Below are positions 44,504 through 54,790 of a stretch of 64,000 nucleotides of DNA, piece by piece. The notes under the pieces were generated by a model. The model ran no database searches and was not told where the DNA came from. It was given only the letters and a program-made list of their open reading frames with translations. Position 1 is the first letter of the stretch. Each line of letters opens with the position of its first letter. Location: contig CALXKK010000003.1 of the NCBI GenBank assembly GCA_944388935.1, positions 41,216-105,215 on the forward strand. The letters are read 5' to 3'. Origin of the DNA: an uncultured Clostridia bacterium (GTDB taxonomy: Bacteria > Bacillota > Clostridia > TANB77 > CAG-508). Made by a program: the position numbers and the translations under genes.

Positions 44504-45703
44504 ATGATAGAAAGACCGGAATATCTAAAAAAACTAATAGATTTTAAAGATACAAACCTTATAAAAATAGTAACAGGATTAAGAAGATGTGGAAAATCTA
44601 CATTACTAGATTTATATATAGATTATTTAAAAAACAATGGAGTTAAAGAGAACCAAATAATTCATATAAACACAGAAAATCGAGATATAGTATTTGAAGA
44701 TGATAACGAATTATATAATTATGTAAAAGAAAAACTAAATAAGGATAAAATGAACTATGTAGTTCTAGACGAAGTTCAAAACATACCAGAATTTCAAAAA
44801 GCGGTGGATTCACTATATATAAAGAAAAATGTCGATTTATATATAACTGGGTCAAATGCAAATTTATTATCTGGAGAACTTGCTACTTTATTATCTGGCA
44901 GATATGTAGAGATAAAAATGTTACCACTATCTTTTAAAGAATATTTATCAGCATTTGACGAGAATGTAGACAAAGAAGAAAAATTACTGGATTATTTTAA
45001 ATATGGTTCTTTACCTCAAACAGTAGAGTTATTCAAGATAAATCCAGATATAGTAGAGGATTATATAGATGGAGTTTTTTCTACTGTTATATATAAAGAT
45101 GTTATGCAAAGAAAGAAAATAAACAATAAACTTTTATTAGAAAGTATAATAAAATATATATATCAAAATATAGGAAGTCCAATTACAAGCAAGAAAATAA
45201 GTGACACTCTAATTAGTATGAATAGAGCTACTAGTAACCATACTGTAGAAGATTATATATCTGCATTTATAGAATCATATTTATTATATAAAGCTGATAG
45301 ATTTGATGTAAAGGGAAAAGAAATATTGTCTAGTGGTTTTAAATATTATTCTGTAGATATGGGATTTAGGCAACATTTATTGGGTAAAAAAGCAGGACAA
45401 GATATGGGACATATTTTAGAAAACATTGTCTTTCTAGAGTTGAAGAGAAGAGGATATAAAGTTTATACAGGAAAAGTTGATAATTTAGAAATAGACTTTG
45501 TAGCAGAAAATTCCGATGGAATAACGTATTATCAAGTAGCACTAACAACGAGGGATGAAAAAACTCTGGAGAGAGAATTAAGACCATTACAAAAAACAGA
45601 AGATTATTATCCAAAATATATAATAACAATGGATAGAGATTTAGAAACAGATTATAATGGAATAAGAAAAATAAATGTAATAGATTGGCTTTTGAATAAA
45701 TAA
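44504..45703 (+). CDS. AAA ATPase with C-terminal DUF4143 domain (second copy)
   Basis: 399 residues, a distant paralogue of the protein at 3270. Walker A is GLRRCGKST, Walker B YVVLDEVQ, followed by LYITGSNANLLSGELATLLSGRYVE, typical of the AAA_14 group. The C-terminal DUF4143 region has NLEIDFVAENSDGITYYQVAL, where an ExK-like end is replaced by QVA, as in the first copy by QVS. The biological role of the family is unsettled. GAGGTGAAGGG fixes the ATG at 44504; the GTG at 44495 lies inside that ribosome site. It is a single gene with its own promoter and palindromes. Confidence 0.88.
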   Translation: MIERPEYLKKLIDFKDTNLIKIVTGLRRCGKSTLLDLYIDYLKNNGVKENQIIHINTENRDIVFEDDNELYNYVKEKLNKDKMNYVVLDEVQNIPEFQKAVDSLYIKKNVDLYITGSNANLLSGELATLLSGRYVEIKMLPLSFKEYLSAFDENVDKEEKLLDYFKYGSLPQTVELFKINPDIVEDYIDGVFSTVIYKDVMQRKKINNKLLLESIIKYIYQNIGSPITSKKISDTLISMNRATSNHTVEDYISAFIESYLLYKADRFDVKGKEILSSGFKYYSVDMGFRQHLLGKKAGQDMGHILENIVFLELKRRGYKVYTGKVDNLEIDFVAENSDGITYYQVALTTRDEKTLERELRPLQKTEDYYPKYIITMDRDLETDYNGIRKINVIDWLLNK

Positions 45704-45750
45704 GATACTGCTAAATTTAAGTAGCACCATAATTTAGAAAAGAGCAATCA

Positions 45751-45781
45751 AAAAAGACACTTCGGTAAGAAGTGTCTTTTT
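45751..45781. terminator. Bidirectional terminator between convergent genes
   Basis: AAAAAGACACTTC and GAAGTGTCTTTTT around GGTAA, with A-run on one side and T-run on the other, serving the ATPase (+) and the gene ending at 45783 (-). Confidence 0.88.
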
Positions 45782-45782
45782 A

Positions 45783-46325
45783 TTAATTCTCTTTAAAAGA
45801 ATTAGCAATATCATCAAAAACAGTTACATATTTATCTTTATTATTAGAAATAACTTCAAAATCTAAAATATAAATATGTTTATCTGTTTTAATCCATACA
45901 ACACTAGAATATAAGTCAGACTCAAGATTTGAGTCATAATATGTGAATGTATACTTATAAGCTTCACAATTTGGAATATTCATCTGTGTAACATCGGAAA
46001 CATCCCTTGCATTATCCCTAGCATTTGGAATGTTATCCTTTTCTGCTGTAATTGCATCTTTTAAATCCATATCAAAATCTACATCAAGAATTGTGCTATA
46101 TAACATCATTTGGTCTTTTAAAGAATACAAATCTAAAACGTATTCAGAAGAACCTGATGCAGCTTCTTTAAATTTTATCTTACCTGGTATTTGTAAAGAA
46201 AACTCATTATTACTAGATGTAACTGTTACAGGAGTTAGGTATCTATATAATGTATAAATTCCAAATCCTAATAGTATTACAACTAAAACTATAGCAATAA
46301 TAATTAATACTTTTTTAAGTTTCAT
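45783..46325 (-). CDS. Membrane-anchored hypothetical protein
   Basis: 180 residues. A basic N-terminus and one membrane segment (VLIIIAIVLVVILLGFGIYTLY) are followed by an extracellular domain of about 145 residues (NNEFSLQIPGKIKF ... NSFKEN). The overall plan resembles small PsbP-like or DUF-type exported proteins, but I cannot assign a family. There is no lipobox cysteine. GGAGGG lies about 8 bases before the ATG on the minus strand. Confidence 0.75.
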   Translation of the reverse strand: MKLKKVLIIIAIVLVVILLGFGIYTLYRYLTPVTVTSSNNEFSLQIPGKIKFKEAASGSSEYVLDLYSLKDQMMLYSTILDVDFDMDLKDAITAEKDNIPNARDNARDVSDVTQMNIPNCEAYKYTFTYYDSNLESDLYSSVVWIKTDKHIYILDFEVISNNKDKYVTVFDDIANSFKEN

Positions 46326-46502
46326 AAATAATCCCTCCGTACGGATATTGTAATATAAAATAAAGCTTAATACAATATGAATTAAAAAATGTTATAGAAA
46401 TGTAAATAAATATATTGATACATTTATAAAAAATAATTATAATAGTATCATACGAAAATAATGAGAGAGAAGTTAAAAATATAATACGGAAAGAGGTATT
46501 TC

Positions 46503-46868
46503 ATGAACATAAGATTAATAATGGGAGTTCTTGGAGGAATAATAGCTGTTGAATTTGTAGCTATTATCGTCCAATTAAATATATATAAAAGAGAAGTTGA
46601 TAAGAGTATAGAATATGAGAAATTTAGAAAAGATGTTTTAATTAAAGCCGCTAAGGAAAGACGAGAATTAAGAGAAGCATTAGCAAAACAACAAGAATTA
46701 AAAGATAAAATGGAAGAGTTAAGACAAAAGAGAGAACAAACATTAAAAGTAGTTCCAGAAGAAAAAGCTCCAAAACCGAAAGAAACTAAGACAACTACAA
46801 AAAAAGCACAACAAACAGCAAAAACTAAAACGACACAAACGACCCAAAAGACCAAAAAGACGAAATAA
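46503..46868 (+). CDS. Small membrane protein with coiled coil and Lys/Thr-rich tail
   Basis: 121 residues. An N-terminal membrane segment (LIMGVLGGIIAVEFVAIIVQL) is followed by a charged coiled coil at about 40-82 (REALAKQQELKDKMEELRQKRE) and a low-complexity tail of Lys, Thr and Gln. I recognise no family. AAAGAGGTATTTC precedes the ATG. It lies just ahead of the promoter of the adhesin at 46951, and a role linked to it is only guilt by proximity. Confidence 0.65.
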   Translation: MNIRLIMGVLGGIIAVEFVAIIVQLNIYKREVDKSIEYEKFRKDVLIKAAKERRELREALAKQQELKDKMEELRQKREQTLKVVPEEKAPKPKETKTTTKKAQQTAKTKTTQTTQKTKKTK

Positions 46869-46883
46869 TTATGTAAAATTCTG

Positions 46884-46912
46884 TTGACTAAAAAAATTAT
46901 AATTAGTATAAT
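46884..46912 (+). promoter_or_regulatory. Sigma-A-type promoter of adhesin gene
   Basis: TTGACT (46884-46889), 17-bp spacer, TATAAT (46907-46912), 38 bases before the ATG at 46951. Confidence 0.75.
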
Positions 46913-46950
46913 AAAAACTAGGGAAACTAAAGATGGAGAGGTTATGAAGT

Positions 46951-49092
46951 ATGAAAAAAAATAAAGTAACTATATTAGCTGTTTTTTGTTTAATATGTGC
47001 AATGGCTCTAAGTATTTTTGCAACAAGTGTTAAAGCAACTACAATGGAATTTGGATTGCAAGAATACAGGAAAGCTAGAGAAGACGGAGCACAATATGCT
47101 TATAAAATATCAGACAAATATGTTTGGAAAATTGTTACATATAACGGACAAACAATAGATTACGATAAAGCAATATATTGTTTAAAAGCAGAACAAGGTT
47201 TTTATACATCAAATCCGGGAGTATTCAGACAAGAATATGATACATCATATAATTTTAAAGATAAAACATCTATGCCAACATTACCAGTGGCAGACGAGGA
47301 TTATAATGCGGTTATGTGGATTTTAAATCATGCTTACATAGAATCTGCAACAACAGCGGACCAAGACAAAGCAACATTAATAGCTAATGCACAAATTACA
47401 GGAAATTTAGAATTATCAGATGATGATATAGATGTAATTCAACAACTTGCAATATGGTACTTTACAAACAAAGCAGATGCTACATATCATACAGAATTTA
47501 ATGGTGAGCCATCATTACAAGTAGTGTTAGAAGCTAAGAAAGATAGCGGTGGCACAATAGAAGATTACAAGGCAATAGAAGATAAAAATAGAACTAGATT
47601 TGACCAAATGGAAACACTATTTAAATATTTCATAACAAACGCACAAACAGCAACGGATAATACAACTAACAACAATGCACCATTAAGTTTAGACAAAACA
47701 ACTCCAACAGCAGAAGCAAGCGAGGATAATTATATAATTGGACCATATAAAATAAATAAAAATGATGCTTTACCATACACTTTAAATGTAAAAATTACAG
47801 ATAGAAATGGAAACGACTTAGCAGGAAAATATACATTAGTGGATGAAAATAAAGCAGATATAACAGATAAAACTATTACAGATTTAGTAGGACAAACATT
47901 CTATCTAAAAATTCCAGCAGATACAGTAACGGAAAATAAAATAGATGGAATAAAATTCAGTATAGATGGAACCTATACAACAACAAACATTACATACTGG
48001 ACGAATTCTTCAAACAATAGTGTACAGCCAGTAGTAGTAATAGAAAAAACACCACAAAATTTCTCTGATGAAAACGAAGTACTATTTACAGTAAGCGGAA
48101 AATATAGTTTTAAATTGATAAAAGTAGATTCTGATGATGCAACTAAAAAATTGCAAGGAGCAGAATTCGAAATAACAACTCCAAGCGGAAAACAAACATA
48201 TACAACAGATGAAAATGGAGAAATATCAATTAATGATATAGAAATCACACAACCTGGGGTAGATACAATTACAATACAAGAAACAAAAGCTCCAGAGCCA
48301 TACAAAATATTATTAGAAAACCCATTAACATTAAATATAACAAAAGATGTAGCAAATGGTAGCTATACAGCAACAAAAGCTGAGCTAGAGGGATATGATG
48401 AAAATGCTGTACAAATACAAGATGGTGTAGTTACAATAACGGTAGCAAATCAACCAAAAATATTCGATTTAGCATTAAAGAAATGGGTAAGCAAAGCAAT
48501 TGTTACAAACGAAGATGGAACACAAACAGTAACAGAAACAGGACATACTGGTGATGAAAATCCAGAACCACCAGCAAAAGTAGATTTAGGAAGACAAGAT
48601 GTAAATAAGGTAACAGTAAAATTCGAATTCCAAATAAAAATAACAAATGAAGGCGAAGTTGCAGGATATGCAAAAGAAGTAACAGACTATATTCCAGAAG
48701 GATTAAGATTTGTACAAGAAGATAATCCAGATTGGTATACAAGAGAGCCACTAAACGGAAGAGAAAGAGTTGCAACAAAACAATTAGAAAATACATTATT
48801 ACAACCAGGAGAAAGCACAACGGTATCAATTGTCCTAACTTGGATAAATGGACAAGACAATATGGGATTAAAAACTAATATTGCAGAAATAAGCCAAGAT
48901 GATAATGAATACGATTTACCAGATATAGATTCAACACCGGATAACTTTAAAGAGGGCGAAGATGATATAGACGATGCACCAGTAATGCTAACCGTAGCAT
49001 TAGGAGATGCAAGAATATATTTGGGAGTAGCTGCTGTCGCAGTTGTAATATTAATAGCAGGAATATTTGTTATTAAGAAATATGCAATATAG
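46951..49092 (+). CDS. Thioester-domain adhesin, short form
   Basis: 713 residues. The signal peptide ends near SVKAT (residue 30). The N-terminal domain is strongly similar to that of the protein at 34492: Cys77 in IYCLKAEQGF and Gln165 in DVIQQLAIWYF, the pair expected to form an intramolecular thioester. One SpaA/Cna_B-like domain follows (FKLIKVDSDDATKKLQGAEF, near residue 390), then one DUF11-type module (FDLALKKWVSK) and a C-terminal membrane segment ending FVIKKYAI, without LPXTG. It looks like a single-stalk version of the 2063-residue adhesin. Covalent host binding is inferred. It has its own promoter and terminator. Confidence 0.88.
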   Translation: MKKNKVTILAVFCLICAMALSIFATSVKATTMEFGLQEYRKAREDGAQYAYKISDKYVWKIVTYNGQTIDYDKAIYCLKAEQGFYTSNPGVFRQEYDTSYNFKDKTSMPTLPVADEDYNAVMWILNHAYIESATTADQDKATLIANAQITGNLELSDDDIDVIQQLAIWYFTNKADATYHTEFNGEPSLQVVLEAKKDSGGTIEDYKAIEDKNRTRFDQMETLFKYFITNAQTATDNTTNNNAPLSLDKTTPTAEASEDNYIIGPYKINKNDALPYTLNVKITDRNGNDLAGKYTLVDENKADITDKTITDLVGQTFYLKIPADTVTENKIDGIKFSIDGTYTTTNITYWTNSSNNSVQPVVVIEKTPQNFSDENEVLFTVSGKYSFKLIKVDSDDATKKLQGAEFEITTPSGKQTYTTDENGEISINDIEITQPGVDTITIQETKAPEPYKILLENPLTLNITKDVANGSYTATKAELEGYDENAVQIQDGVVTITVANQPKIFDLALKKWVSKAIVTNEDGTQTVTETGHTGDENPEPPAKVDLGRQDVNKVTVKFEFQIKITNEGEVAGYAKEVTDYIPEGLRFVQEDNPDWYTREPLNGRERVATKQLENTLLQPGESTTVSIVLTWINGQDNMGLKTNIAEISQDDNEYDLPDIDSTPDNFKEGEDDIDDAPVMLTVALGDARIYLGVAAVAVVILIAGIFVIKKYAI

Positions 49093-49101
49093 AATATAAC
49101 A

Positions 49102-49137
49102 AAAAAAGGAACTAAAATAAATTAGTTCCTTTTTTTA
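49102..49137 (+). terminator. Intrinsic terminator of short adhesin gene
   Basis: AAAAAGGAACTAA and TTAGTTCCTTTTT around AATAAA. Confidence 0.85.
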
Positions 49138-49379
49138 GTCGAATTATAAGAGCTTTTGTCGAAAGCATTATGAGGCGAATTCAGCAAATAATTCAGAATC
49201 TCCAAAAAAAGATTAGTACATAAAAACTAATCAAACAAAAAGAAAGAGATAGTAAGAAACATTTACTATCTCTTTTTTAATCAATAATTGTAACTCAGAT
49301 TTATATCCAATTATGATATTATTATTTTACTACCTACTACCACATTTGTCAATATATAAAAGTAAAAAACTGTAAATAC
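49138..49379 (+). other. Intergenic stretch with a second terminator
   Basis: No gene seen. GATTAGT/ACTAATC (about 49210-49231) forms a small stem, and AAAGAGATAGTAA/TTTACTATCTCTTTTTT (49242-49278) is a complete second terminator. A short RNA ending here is possible, but no promoter is apparent; read-through control is simpler. Confidence 0.45.
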
Positions 49380-49408
49380 TTGAAAAAACCTAAGAAATAG
49401 TATAGAAT
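49380..49408 (+). promoter_or_regulatory. Putative promoter of rplI operon
   Basis: TTGAAA (49380-49385), 17-bp spacer, TAGAAT (49403-49408). Confidence 0.55.
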
Positions 49409-49500
49409 ATATAAAGCTAAAAAACAGCATATTTTTGCGAAAAAATCAAAACAACATAGAGCTAAAGTAAGCTGTAAAAAACAAAAGGGAGGAATAGAAA

Positions 49501-49947
49501 ATGAAAGTAATTTTATTAGCTGATATAAAAGGTGTAGGGAAAAAAGATGAGGTAATAAATGCAAGTGATGGATATGCAAGAAATTTTCTATTTCCTAAAA
49601 AATTAGCAGTAGAAGCAAATGCGGAAAATATGGGAAAACTAAAAGGAAAACAAGACTCAATGAGTCATAAAAAAGCAGTAGAAAAAGAAGAGGCTAAAAA
49701 AGTTGCAGAAAAATTAAAAGCAATTTGCCCAAAGCTAAAAATAAAAACAGGAGAAAACGGAAAAGTATTTGGTGGCGTAACAGCTAAAGACATTTCTGAT
49801 GTTTTAAGCAAAGAATATAAAATAAATGTAGACAAAAAGAAAATTGACTTAAAAGAAAGCATTAAAACATTAGGAGTTACTAAAGTTAATGTAAAACTAT
49901 ACGAAGGAGTTATGGGCGAAATTAAAATTGATGTAATTCCAGAATAA
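49501..49947 (+). CDS. rplI: 50S ribosomal protein L9
   Basis: 148 residues, normal for L9. The N-terminal domain that binds 23S rRNA is clear: MKVILLADIKGVGKKDEV and NASDGYARNFLFPKKLA. A lysine-rich connecting helix (KAVEKEEAKKVAEKLKA) leads to the C-terminal domain (GENGKVFGGVTAKDISDVL). GGGAGGAATAGAAA precedes the ATG. It heads the rplI-dnaB-tilS-ftsH run often seen in Firmicutes. Confidence 0.97.
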   Translation: MKVILLADIKGVGKKDEVINASDGYARNFLFPKKLAVEANAENMGKLKGKQDSMSHKKAVEKEEAKKVAEKLKAICPKLKIKTGENGKVFGGVTAKDISDVLSKEYKINVDKKKIDLKESIKTLGVTKVNVKLYEGVMGEIKIDVIPE

Positions 49948-50033
49948 CTTAGCAATCCAAATTGAAAATTAACTAATAAAATACTAAAGAAAGCACATTA
50001 GAAATATAAATAAACACAGCTAGGAGGCCTAAA

Positions 50034-51368
50034 ATGGAGCTAGGTAAAATTCCACCAAATGATATAGAAGCAGAGCAAGCAGTTATAGGAAGTATGCTAA
50101 CAGATAAGGATGCTGTAATATCTGCAATAGAAGTTCTTAAAGAAGATGACTTCTATAGAGAAGACAACAAAACTATATACGAAGCAATACTAAACCTATA
50201 TAACAGGTCAGAGCCAATCGATATTATCACATTAAAAGCAGAACTTACATCTATGGGAATGTTCGATAAAATCGGTGGTTTGGAATATATAGTAGGTTTG
50301 CCAGAAAAAGTACCTACAACAGCAAATGTAGAAAAATATATAAGTATAGTAAAAGAAAAGTCAGAATTAAGAAGACTTATAAAAGCAGCAAACGAAATAA
50401 TAGAAGAAGGCTATGACCCAACGGAAAACATAGATGACATCATGAACAGTGCAGAAAAGAAAATCTTTAATATAATGCAAGACAAAGACCAAAAAAGTTA
50501 TAGCCCAATAAAAGATGTCTTAATAGATACATTTACCGAATTAGAACAACTATATAATCAAAAGCAACATATAACTGGTGTACCTACGGGATTTATAGAT
50601 TTAGACTACAGAACTGCTGGACTTCATAATTCAGATTTAATCTTGATTGCAGCAAGACCTGCTATGGGTAAAACAGCATTTGGATTAAATATTGCAACAA
50701 ATGCAGCAGTAAAAGCAAATGTCCCAGTAGTATTATTCAGCCTAGAAATGTCAAAAGAGCAAGTTGTTAACAGAATTTTGTGTAGCCAAGCAATGGTAGA
50801 TAGCAACAAAGTAAGAACAGGAAAAATAGACGATGAGGACTGGGTAAAACTTGCAGACACTATGGGAGAGCTATCCGAAGCACCAATATATATAGACGAT
50901 ACCCCAGGTATTTCTATAAACGAAATAAGAGCAAAATGTAGGAAATTAAAAATAGAAAAAAATATAGGATTGGTAGTAATCGACTACTTGCAACTTGTAC
51001 AAGGGTCATCAAAAAGATCTTCAGGAAGCAGGGAGCAAGAGATTTCAGAAATAAGTAGGTCATTAAAGATATTAGCAAAAGAGATAAATGTTCCTGTTAT
51101 TTCACTTGCGCAATTGTCTAGAGCGCCAGAGCAAAGACCGGACCATAGACCTATACTTTCCGATTTGCGTGAGTCTGGAGCGATAGAGCAAGATGCGGAT
51201 ATAGTTATGTTCCTATATAGGGACGAATACTATCACGAAGACAGCGAAGACAAGGGACAAGCAGAAGTAATAATTGCAAAACATAGATCTGGTTCAACAG
51301 GAACAGTAAAACTAGCATGGTTAGGAAACTACACAAAATTTGCTAATTTGGAAAGATATAGAGAGTAA
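50034..51368 (+). CDS. dnaB: Replicative DNA helicase DnaB
   Basis: 444 residues. The N-terminal collar domain (PPNDIEAEQAVIGSMLTDKDA) binds primase. The RecA-like C-terminal motor has Walker A (AARPAMGKTAFGLNIATNAA), Walker B (IGLVVIDYLQLVQG) and the DnaB tail motifs LSDLRESGAIEQDAD and AKHRSGSTGTVKLAW. It is the hexameric 5'-3' helicase of the replication fork. AGGAGGCCTAAA precedes the ATG. No intein. Confidence 0.97.
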   Translation: MELGKIPPNDIEAEQAVIGSMLTDKDAVISAIEVLKEDDFYREDNKTIYEAILNLYNRSEPIDIITLKAELTSMGMFDKIGGLEYIVGLPEKVPTTANVEKYISIVKEKSELRRLIKAANEIIEEGYDPTENIDDIMNSAEKKIFNIMQDKDQKSYSPIKDVLIDTFTELEQLYNQKQHITGVPTGFIDLDYRTAGLHNSDLILIAARPAMGKTAFGLNIATNAAVKANVPVVLFSLEMSKEQVVNRILCSQAMVDSNKVRTGKIDDEDWVKLADTMGELSEAPIYIDDTPGISINEIRAKCRKLKIEKNIGLVVIDYLQLVQGSSKRSSGSREQEISEISRSLKILAKEINVPVISLAQLSRAPEQRPDHRPILSDLRESGAIEQDADIVMFLYRDEYYHEDSEDKGQAEVIIAKHRSGSTGTVKLAWLGNYTKFANLERYRE

Positions 51369-51452
51369 AAATTAAAACGTATAAATATGCATAAAGCAAA
51401 CAATAAATAAGCAAAATAAAGAGTGCATAATAAAACAAAAAAGGACGGTAAA

Positions 51453-52439
51453 ATGGAAAAAGAAGTTTTAAAAACTATAAAAAAATATAAATTAATAGAA
51501 TCTGGCGATAAGGTACTAGTTGCAGTATCTGGGGGACCAGATTCTATGTGCTTATTAGATACTTTAAATAAGCTAAAAGATAAATTAAATATAGAGATTG
51601 CTGTTGCACATGTTAACCATGGAATACGTGGTAAAGTAGCGGACGAGGAGACCGAATACATAAAAAGATATTGTGAGAAATATAATATAAAGATATATAT
51701 TAAACGCGAAAAAGTAATTGACCTTGCAAAAAAAGATAAAATAGGGCTAGAAGAAGAAGGAAGAAAAGTTAGATACGCTTTCTTTGATGAAGTTTTAGAA
51801 AAAACAGGGTTTAACAAAATTGCAATAGCACATAATATGAACGACAAAGTAGAAACTATTTTAATGAACATTATAAGAGGGTCTGGAAGCTTAGGGCTTA
51901 AAGGAATAGAGCCTAAAAGAGACAACAAATATATAAGACCATTAATAGAAACAGAAAGAAAAGATATAGAAGCTTATTGCGAAGAACAAAAGCTAGAACC
52001 TAAATTTGACGAAAGCAATAATGACAACACATACACGAGAAATAAAGTAAGAAACATCTTAATTCCATTTATAAAAAAGGAGTTCAATCCAAACATAATA
52101 AAAGGAATTAACAATTTATCAGAAATAGTAACAGAAGAACAGAATTATTTAGAAAAAATTGTAAATAATATATATAATCAAATAAAAATAGAAGAGACGA
52201 AAGATAGGATTATACTAGACTTAAAGGAATTTAATAAGCAAGATATCGTAATAAAGAAAAGGTTATTATTTCTTTCGATAAATAAAATATTTGGTTCAAG
52301 CAAAAATATAGAAAAGATTCATATAGAAGATATTATTAAATTATGCGAAAGAAATATAGGTAATAAATACTTAACACCAAATAAAAATGTAAAAGTTTTT
52401 GTAAACAAAGGAAAAATTATTATATCACATACATATTAA
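51453..52439 (+). CDS. tilS: tRNA(Ile)-lysidine synthase
   Basis: 328 residues, short compared with the 430-470 of many TilS but within the range of forms lacking the full C-terminal domain. The PP-loop ATP-binding motif is AVSGGPDSMCLLD, followed by VAHVNHGIRGKVADEE and the N-type motif IAHNMNDKVETILMN, where many homologues have HxxDDQxET. It converts C34 to lysidine in the AUA-reading tRNA(Ile). AAGGACGG is well placed for the ATG at 51453; an upstream GTG at 51423 lacks a site. No hpt gene separates it from ftsH, a common arrangement elsewhere. Confidence 0.92.
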   Translation: MEKEVLKTIKKYKLIESGDKVLVAVSGGPDSMCLLDTLNKLKDKLNIEIAVAHVNHGIRGKVADEETEYIKRYCEKYNIKIYIKREKVIDLAKKDKIGLEEEGRKVRYAFFDEVLEKTGFNKIAIAHNMNDKVETILMNIIRGSGSLGLKGIEPKRDNKYIRPLIETERKDIEAYCEEQKLEPKFDESNNDNTYTRNKVRNILIPFIKKEFNPNIIKGINNLSEIVTEEQNYLEKIVNNIYNQIKIEETKDRIILDLKEFNKQDIVIKKRLLFLSINKIFGSSKNIEKIHIEDIIKLCERNIGNKYLTPNKNVKVFVNKGKIIISHTY

Positions 52440-52487
52440 TATCCGTAAGCAGAAGCAACCTGACACACAAAAGACACATAAAAAGGC

Positions 52488-52516
52488 TTGAAAACAATTG
52501 ATATATATGGTATATA
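52488..52516 (+). promoter_or_regulatory. Putative ftsH promoter
   Basis: TTGAAA (52488-52493), 17-bp spacer, TATATA (52511-52516), about 100 bases before the TTG start. Confidence 0.5.
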
Positions 52517-52617
52517 TGCTTATAGCGATTTAACTTATTGCATAATAATTTCTAATAAAAAAAGTTAATTGGACGAAGCCATTTAAAAAATTCGTTAAAA
52601 TGGAGGAGGAAAATAAA

Positions 52618-54432
52618 TTGAAAAATGGTATAAAATCATTGGCGGTATGGGTAATATTTTTAATAATATTCATAGTACTAATTTCGTCAATAATGGATAA
52701 TTCAAGCAACAAACTTGCATATTCAGAATTATTAACAGATATGGAAAATGGAACAGTAACAGCAATCGAAATTCAATCTGGAGGAGAAAAAGCTTTAGTA
52801 GAATTAGAAGGCGATTCTGTACCAAAAGAAGTAAACATTCCAGATATTAATAGTTTCATGACATATGCACAAGAAATTTTAAAAACAAATAATTATACTT
52901 TAACAGAAAAACCAGAGTCTGTATTTATGAAAGGGCTATACTTAATAATACCATTTGGAATTATAGTAATTGTTTTATTATTTGGTTTACTATTAATTAA
53001 TCCTGGTAACCAAGGCGGAAATAAAACAATGTCATTTGGTAAGAGTAGAGCAAGAATGACAAACGGAGCTGAAAAAACAAAGGTTACATTTAACGATGTA
53101 GCAGGTGTTGATGAAGAAAAAGAAGAACTAGAAGAAATCGTAGAATTCTTAAAAACTCCAAAGAAATTTACAGATATGGGAGCAAGAATACCAAAAGGTG
53201 TACTACTTGTAGGTCAACCTGGTACAGGTAAAACATTACTTGCAAAAGCAGTTGCAGGAGAAGCAGGAGTACCATTCTTTAGTATAAGTGGTTCAGAATT
53301 CGTAGAAATGTTCGTTGGTGTTGGTGCATCAAGAGTAAGAGACTTATTCGAACAAGCTAAAAAGAATGCTCCATCTATAATATTCATAGATGAAATTGAT
53401 GCAGTAGGTCGCCAAAGAGGTGCAGGCCTTGGTGGAGGACACGACGAAAGAGAACAAACATTAAATCAACTTTTAGTTGAAATGGACGGATTCGGAACAA
53501 ACGAAGGTGTTATAGTGCTAGCTGCTACAAACAGACCAGATGTACTAGATAAAGCATTATTAAGACCTGGTAGATTTGATAGACAAATAGTTGTATCTGC
53601 TCCAGACGTAAAAGCAAGAGAGCAAATACTAGAAGTTCATGCTAGAAAGAAAAAATTAGCAGAAGATGTAGATTTAAAAACAGTTGCAAGAAATACTTCA
53701 GGTTTTGCAGGTGCAGACCTAGAGAATGTTTTAAACGAAGCAGCATTACTTGCAGCTAGAAGAAATCTAGATTGTATAGGAATGAAAGAAATAGAAGACG
53801 CAATGGTAAAAGTTACAATGGGACCAGAAAAGAAAACAAGAGTAAGAAGCGAAAAAGAAAACAAATTAGTTGCTTATCACGAAGCTGGTCACGCAGTTGT
53901 AAGCAGATATTTACCAACACAAGATAAAGTTCATCAAATATCTATAGTACCAAGAGGAATGGCTGGAGGTTATACAATGTATAGACCAACAGAAGATAAA
54001 TCATTTAGATCAAAAACAGAAATGGAAGAGACAATTGTTTCACTATTAGGTGGAAGAGTTGCAGAAAAATTAATCTTAGATGATATCTCTACAGGTGCAA
54101 GCAACGATATAGAAAGAGCAACATCAATCTCTAGAGCGATGGTAACAAAATATGGTATGAGCGAAAGATTAGGAACAATAACGTTTGGTAGCGACCAAGA
54201 CGAAGTATTCTTAGGAAGAGACCTAGCTCATGCAAAAGAATATTCAGAAGAAACTGCAGCAATCATAGACGAAGAAGTTAAAAAGATTGTTGATGAAGGA
54301 TACAAAAAAGCTACAAAGATTTTAAGTGAGCATGTAGACAAATTACATGCAGTAGCAAAAGTATTGCTAGAGAAAGAAAAAATCGATGGAGATGAATTCG
54401 ATAGAATCTTCGAAGGAGAAGAACAAGCATAG
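52618..54432 (+). CDS. ftsH: ATP-dependent zinc metalloprotease FtsH
   Basis: 604 residues from TTG at 52618, 8 bases after GGAGGAGG. An ATG at 52600 lies on that ribosome site and is rejected. Two membrane segments ([18 protein letters not shown] and [22 protein letters not shown]) flank an extracytoplasmic domain. The AAA domain has Walker [14 protein letters not shown], Walker [17 protein letters not shown] and the second-region motif RPGRFDRQI. The zinc site is HEAGH near residue 420. FtsH degrades misfolded membrane proteins and short-lived regulators. It is terminated at 54440. Confidence 0.97.
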   Translation: MKNGIKSLAVWVIFLIIFIVLISSIMDNSSNKLAYSELLTDMENGTVTAIEIQSGGEKALVELEGDSVPKEVNIPDINSFMTYAQEILKTNNYTLTEKPESVFMKGLYLIIPFGIIVIVLLFGLLLINPGNQGGNKTMSFGKSRARMTNGAEKTKVTFNDVAGVDEEKEELEEIVEFLKTPKKFTDMGARIPKGVLLVGQPGTGKTLLAKAVAGEAGVPFFSISGSEFVEMFVGVGASRVRDLFEQAKKNAPSIIFIDEIDAVGRQRGAGLGGGHDEREQTLNQLLVEMDGFGTNEGVIVLAATNRPDVLDKALLRPGRFDRQIVVSAPDVKAREQILEVHARKKKLAEDVDLKTVARNTSGFAGADLENVLNEAALLAARRNLDCIGMKEIEDAMVKVTMGPEKKTRVRSEKENKLVAYHEAGHAVVSRYLPTQDKVHQISIVPRGMAGGYTMYRPTEDKSFRSKTEMEETIVSLLGGRVAEKLILDDISTGASNDIERATSISRAMVTKYGMSERLGTITFGSDQDEVFLGRDLAHAKEYSEETAAIIDEEVKKIVDEGYKKATKILSEHVDKLHAVAKVLLEKEKIDGDEFDRIFEGEEQA

Positions 54433-54439
54433 AAATTTA

Positions 54440-54473
54440 GGACCGTTCCGAGATTTTGGAATGGTCTTTTTTT
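54440..54473 (+). terminator. Intrinsic terminator of ftsH
   Basis: GGACCGTTCC and GGAATGGTC around GAGATTTT, then a long T-run. It resembles a diverged dispersed repeat. Confidence 0.8.
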
Positions 54474-54550
54474 CCTTATAAAAAAATCAAATTTCAATTA
54501 GTAAAAGTTATATTTAAAAAATTCAAATATTATAAAGAGAGGTGTTTGAT

Positions 54551-54790
54551 ATGCAAAGCCTAACGAATTTAGAATAAATAGAAACTGCAGTAGATAAATA
54601 TGGAGAAATTGTAGTAAGTAAAAATAATAAAAATAATGTAGTCGTTATGAGTATGGAAGAATATAAAAAGAAAATGATAGATAAGAAAATAGAAGAAAAA
54701 ATATTGAAATCAGAAGAAGATTACAATAAGGGAAAAGTAAGGAAAGCTGAAGATGTCTTTAAAGAATGGAATTTAAAATATGGAATATGA
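54551..54790 (+). pseudogene. Phd/YefM-type antitoxin with in-frame stop
   Basis: AGAGAGGTG precedes the ATG at 54551, and 80 codons follow to TGA at 54788, but the ninth codon is TAA (54575-54577). The text reads MQSLTNLE, stop, IETAVDKYGEIVVSKNNKNN, then VVVMSMEEYKKK. That matches the small antitoxin family that neutralises RelE/ParE-type toxins: NVVVMSMEEY is the typical core. The stop may be real decay or a sequencing error. It overlaps the remnant toxin start by the usual few bases. Confidence 0.6.

Noticed and set aside
46448..46855. 135-residue minus-strand frame opposite the small membrane protein
   Set aside because: The plus-strand gene has a ribosome site and a sensible topology; the minus product is a shadow of its Lys/Thr/Gln-rich tail.
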